Assembly: GCA_946184715.1 (NCBI GenBank)
Contig: CAMHGU010000029.1
Span: forward strand, 1-14,448
Length of the DNA: 14,448 bases
Direction: 5' to 3'
Source: an uncultured bacterium
GTDB lineage: Bacteria; Bacteroidota; Bacteroidia; Bacteroidales; Muribaculaceae
The notes below the pieces were generated by a model. That model had not been told where the DNA came from. It worked only from the letters and a program-made list of their open reading frames with translations, and ran no database searches. Position numbers and translations under genes: made by a program. Positions 13,239-14,448 of this stretch are shown here, piece by piece (position 1 is the first letter of the stretch; every line of letters starts with the position of its first letter).

Positions 13239-14448
13239 ATGCTTGTAAAGACTTATGGCGCTGCCGTTCAAGGCATCGACGCATTGATAATCGAAATCGA
13301 AGTGGTGATAGGCAAGTCGCTCGGCCTGGCTATGGTGGGCTTGCCCGATACGGCCGTGAAGGAGAGCAATGAGCGCATACGCAGCGCCGTTGACCAGTGT
13401 GGCTTCAAGTTTCCGCGTATAGGCGTGGTGGTGAATATGGCACCGGCCGACGTCAGGAAAGAGGGCGCGGCCTACGACCTTCCTATCGCCATTGCCATCC
13501 TGGCTGCCGATGGGCAGGTGGCGCCCGAGCGCTTGAGCCGCTTTATGATTATGGGCGAGCTGTCGCTCGACGGCTCGCTGCGCCCCATACGCGGCGCGCT
13601 GCCTATGGCTATCGCCGCCCGCGCCGCCGGCTACGAGGGGTTTATCCTGCCGGCCGACAATGCCCGCGAGGCTGCTGTGGTGGATAAGCTGAAGGTGTAC
13701 GGCGTCAACAGCCTCACTGATGTCATCAACTTCTTCAACGGTATGGCCGACCTTCAGCCCACCGAGGTGAACACACGCGAGGAGTTTGCCGCTGCCTCGT
13801 CAACTTTCCCTTACGACTTTGCCGAGGTGAAGGGACAGGCCGCCGTGAAGCGCGCGCTCGAGGTGGCTGCCGCCGGCGGCCACAATGTGCTGATGATAGG
13901 CTCGCCCGGCTCGGGCAAGTCGATGATGGCCAAGAGATTGCCGTCGATATTGCCGCCGCTGTCGCTCCAGGAGGCGCTCGAAACCACCAAGATTCATAGC
14001 GTGGCGGGTCGCCTTAAGAGTGGCTCTATGCTTCTGACCACCAGGCCATTCCGCTCGCCTCATCACACCATCTCGCCCGTGGCCCTCGTGGGTGGCGGCT
14101 CCAACCCTATGCCCGGCGAAATCTCGCTGGCCCACAACGGTATCCTCTTCCTCGACGAGTTCCCGGAATTTGGCAAGGCGGTACTCGAGGTGATGCGTCA
14201 GCCGCTCGAAGACCGCCACATCACCGTGAGCCGCGCCAAGTACACCATCGACTATCCCGCGTCGTTTATGCTCGTGGCCTCGATGAACCCGTGTCCCTGC
14301 GGCTACTACGGCCACCCCACCAAGCAGTGCCAGTGTATGGAATATCAGCGTCAGCGCTATATGAACCGCATCAGCGGGCCGCTGCTCGACCGTATCGACA
14401 TTCACTGCGAGGTGCAGCCCGTGGGCTTCGAGCAGATCAGCGGCGCCC
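13239..14448 (+). CDS. YifB/ComM-type AAA+ ATPase, Mg-chelatase-like (3' truncated by window edge)
   Basis: Proteins of this family are hexameric AAA+ ATPases; ComM of Vibrio is a helicase that drives branch migration of incoming DNA during natural transformation, while many bacteria without known competence keep the gene. ATG 13239 opens the frame with the family start MLVKTYGAAVQGIDA. The N-terminal ChlI-like domain (about 20-145) holds VGLPDTAVKESNERIRSAV. The AAA+ domain has Walker A GSPGSGKS (221-228, Lys227), the signature FRSPHHTIS, GGGSNPMPGEISLAHNG and Walker B ILFLDEF (Asp306, Glu307). A four-cysteine motif, CPCG and CQC (Cys352, 354, 364 and 366), resembles a zinc site. About 403 codons are visible of a usual length near 510, so only the C-terminal part is missing. 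It is divergent from the mscS-like gene across 139 nt. Confidence 0.94.
   Translation, partial: MLVKTYGAAVQGIDALIIEIEVVIGKSLGLAMVGLPDTAVKESNERIRSAVDQCGFKFPRIGVVVNMAPADVRKEGAAYDLPIAIAILAADGQVAPERLSRFMIMGELSLDGSLRPIRGALPMAIAARAAGYEGFILPADNAREAAVVDKLKVYGVNSLTDVINFFNGMADLQPTEVNTREEFAAASSTFPYDFAEVKGQAAVKRALEVAAAGGHNVLMIGSPGSGKSMMAKRLPSILPPLSLQEALETTKIHSVAGRLKSGSMLLTTRPFRSPHHTISPVALVGGGSNPMPGEISLAHNGILFLDEFPEFGKAVLEVMRQPLEDRHITVSRAKYTIDYPASFMLVASMNPCPCGYYGHPTKQCQCMEYQRQRYMNRISGPLLDRIDIHCEVQPVGFEQISGA

Overview
The window suggests a chromosomal segment of a GC-rich Bacteroidales bacterium, possibly Muribaculaceae. The order-level assignment rests on a type IX secretion sortase (PorU) with a C-terminal sorting-like domain, repeated Bacteroidetes-type promoter cores (TAnnTTTG, several with an upstream TTG 18-20 nt away), A-rich leaders instead of strong Shine-Dalgarno sites, and the sequence character of the ribosomal and EF-P proteins. 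The family-level guess is inference from GC content and gene style only. I see no insertion sequence, integrase, CRISPR array, tRNA or rRNA, and composition is even apart from short AT-rich promoter regions.

Layout. Positions 1-654 hold the 3' part of a metallo-beta-lactamase-fold hydrolase resembling AHL-lactonase-like enzymes. Positions 690-2314 form a translation block: efp with its own promoter, a 299-nt spacer with hairpins and a 9-nt tandem repeat, then the rplU-rpmA pair (L21, L27) with its own promoter, leader hairpin and a strong 3' hairpin. Positions 2356-9801 are a long co-directional run: a membrane-anchored GH25 lysozyme-like protein, porU, xseA, xseB and an AMP-forming acyl-CoA ligase. 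From porU to the ligase the genes overlap or lie within 30 nt of each other, so they look like one operon joining cell-envelope, DNA-repair and lipid functions. Positions 9802-10465 hold an AT-rich promoter region, a 66-residue repeat-rich lipoprotein gene with codon use like the ribosomal genes, and a gene-free stretch with three strong inverted repeats between convergent genes. Positions 10466-13099 (minus strand) encode a large MscS-type mechanosensitive channel. A 139-nt divergent promoter region then leads to a YifB/ComM-type AAA+ protein, which runs off the right edge.

Most of the window is ordinary housekeeping and envelope content; I do not see a clearly new multi-gene system. The parts most worth a second look are the small Ala/Val/Asp-Ser repeat lipoprotein, which ends in lysine and has its own strong-looking promoter, the structured gene-free stretch after it, the apparent separation of porU from porV, and the unusual A10 motif of the acyl-CoA ligase.
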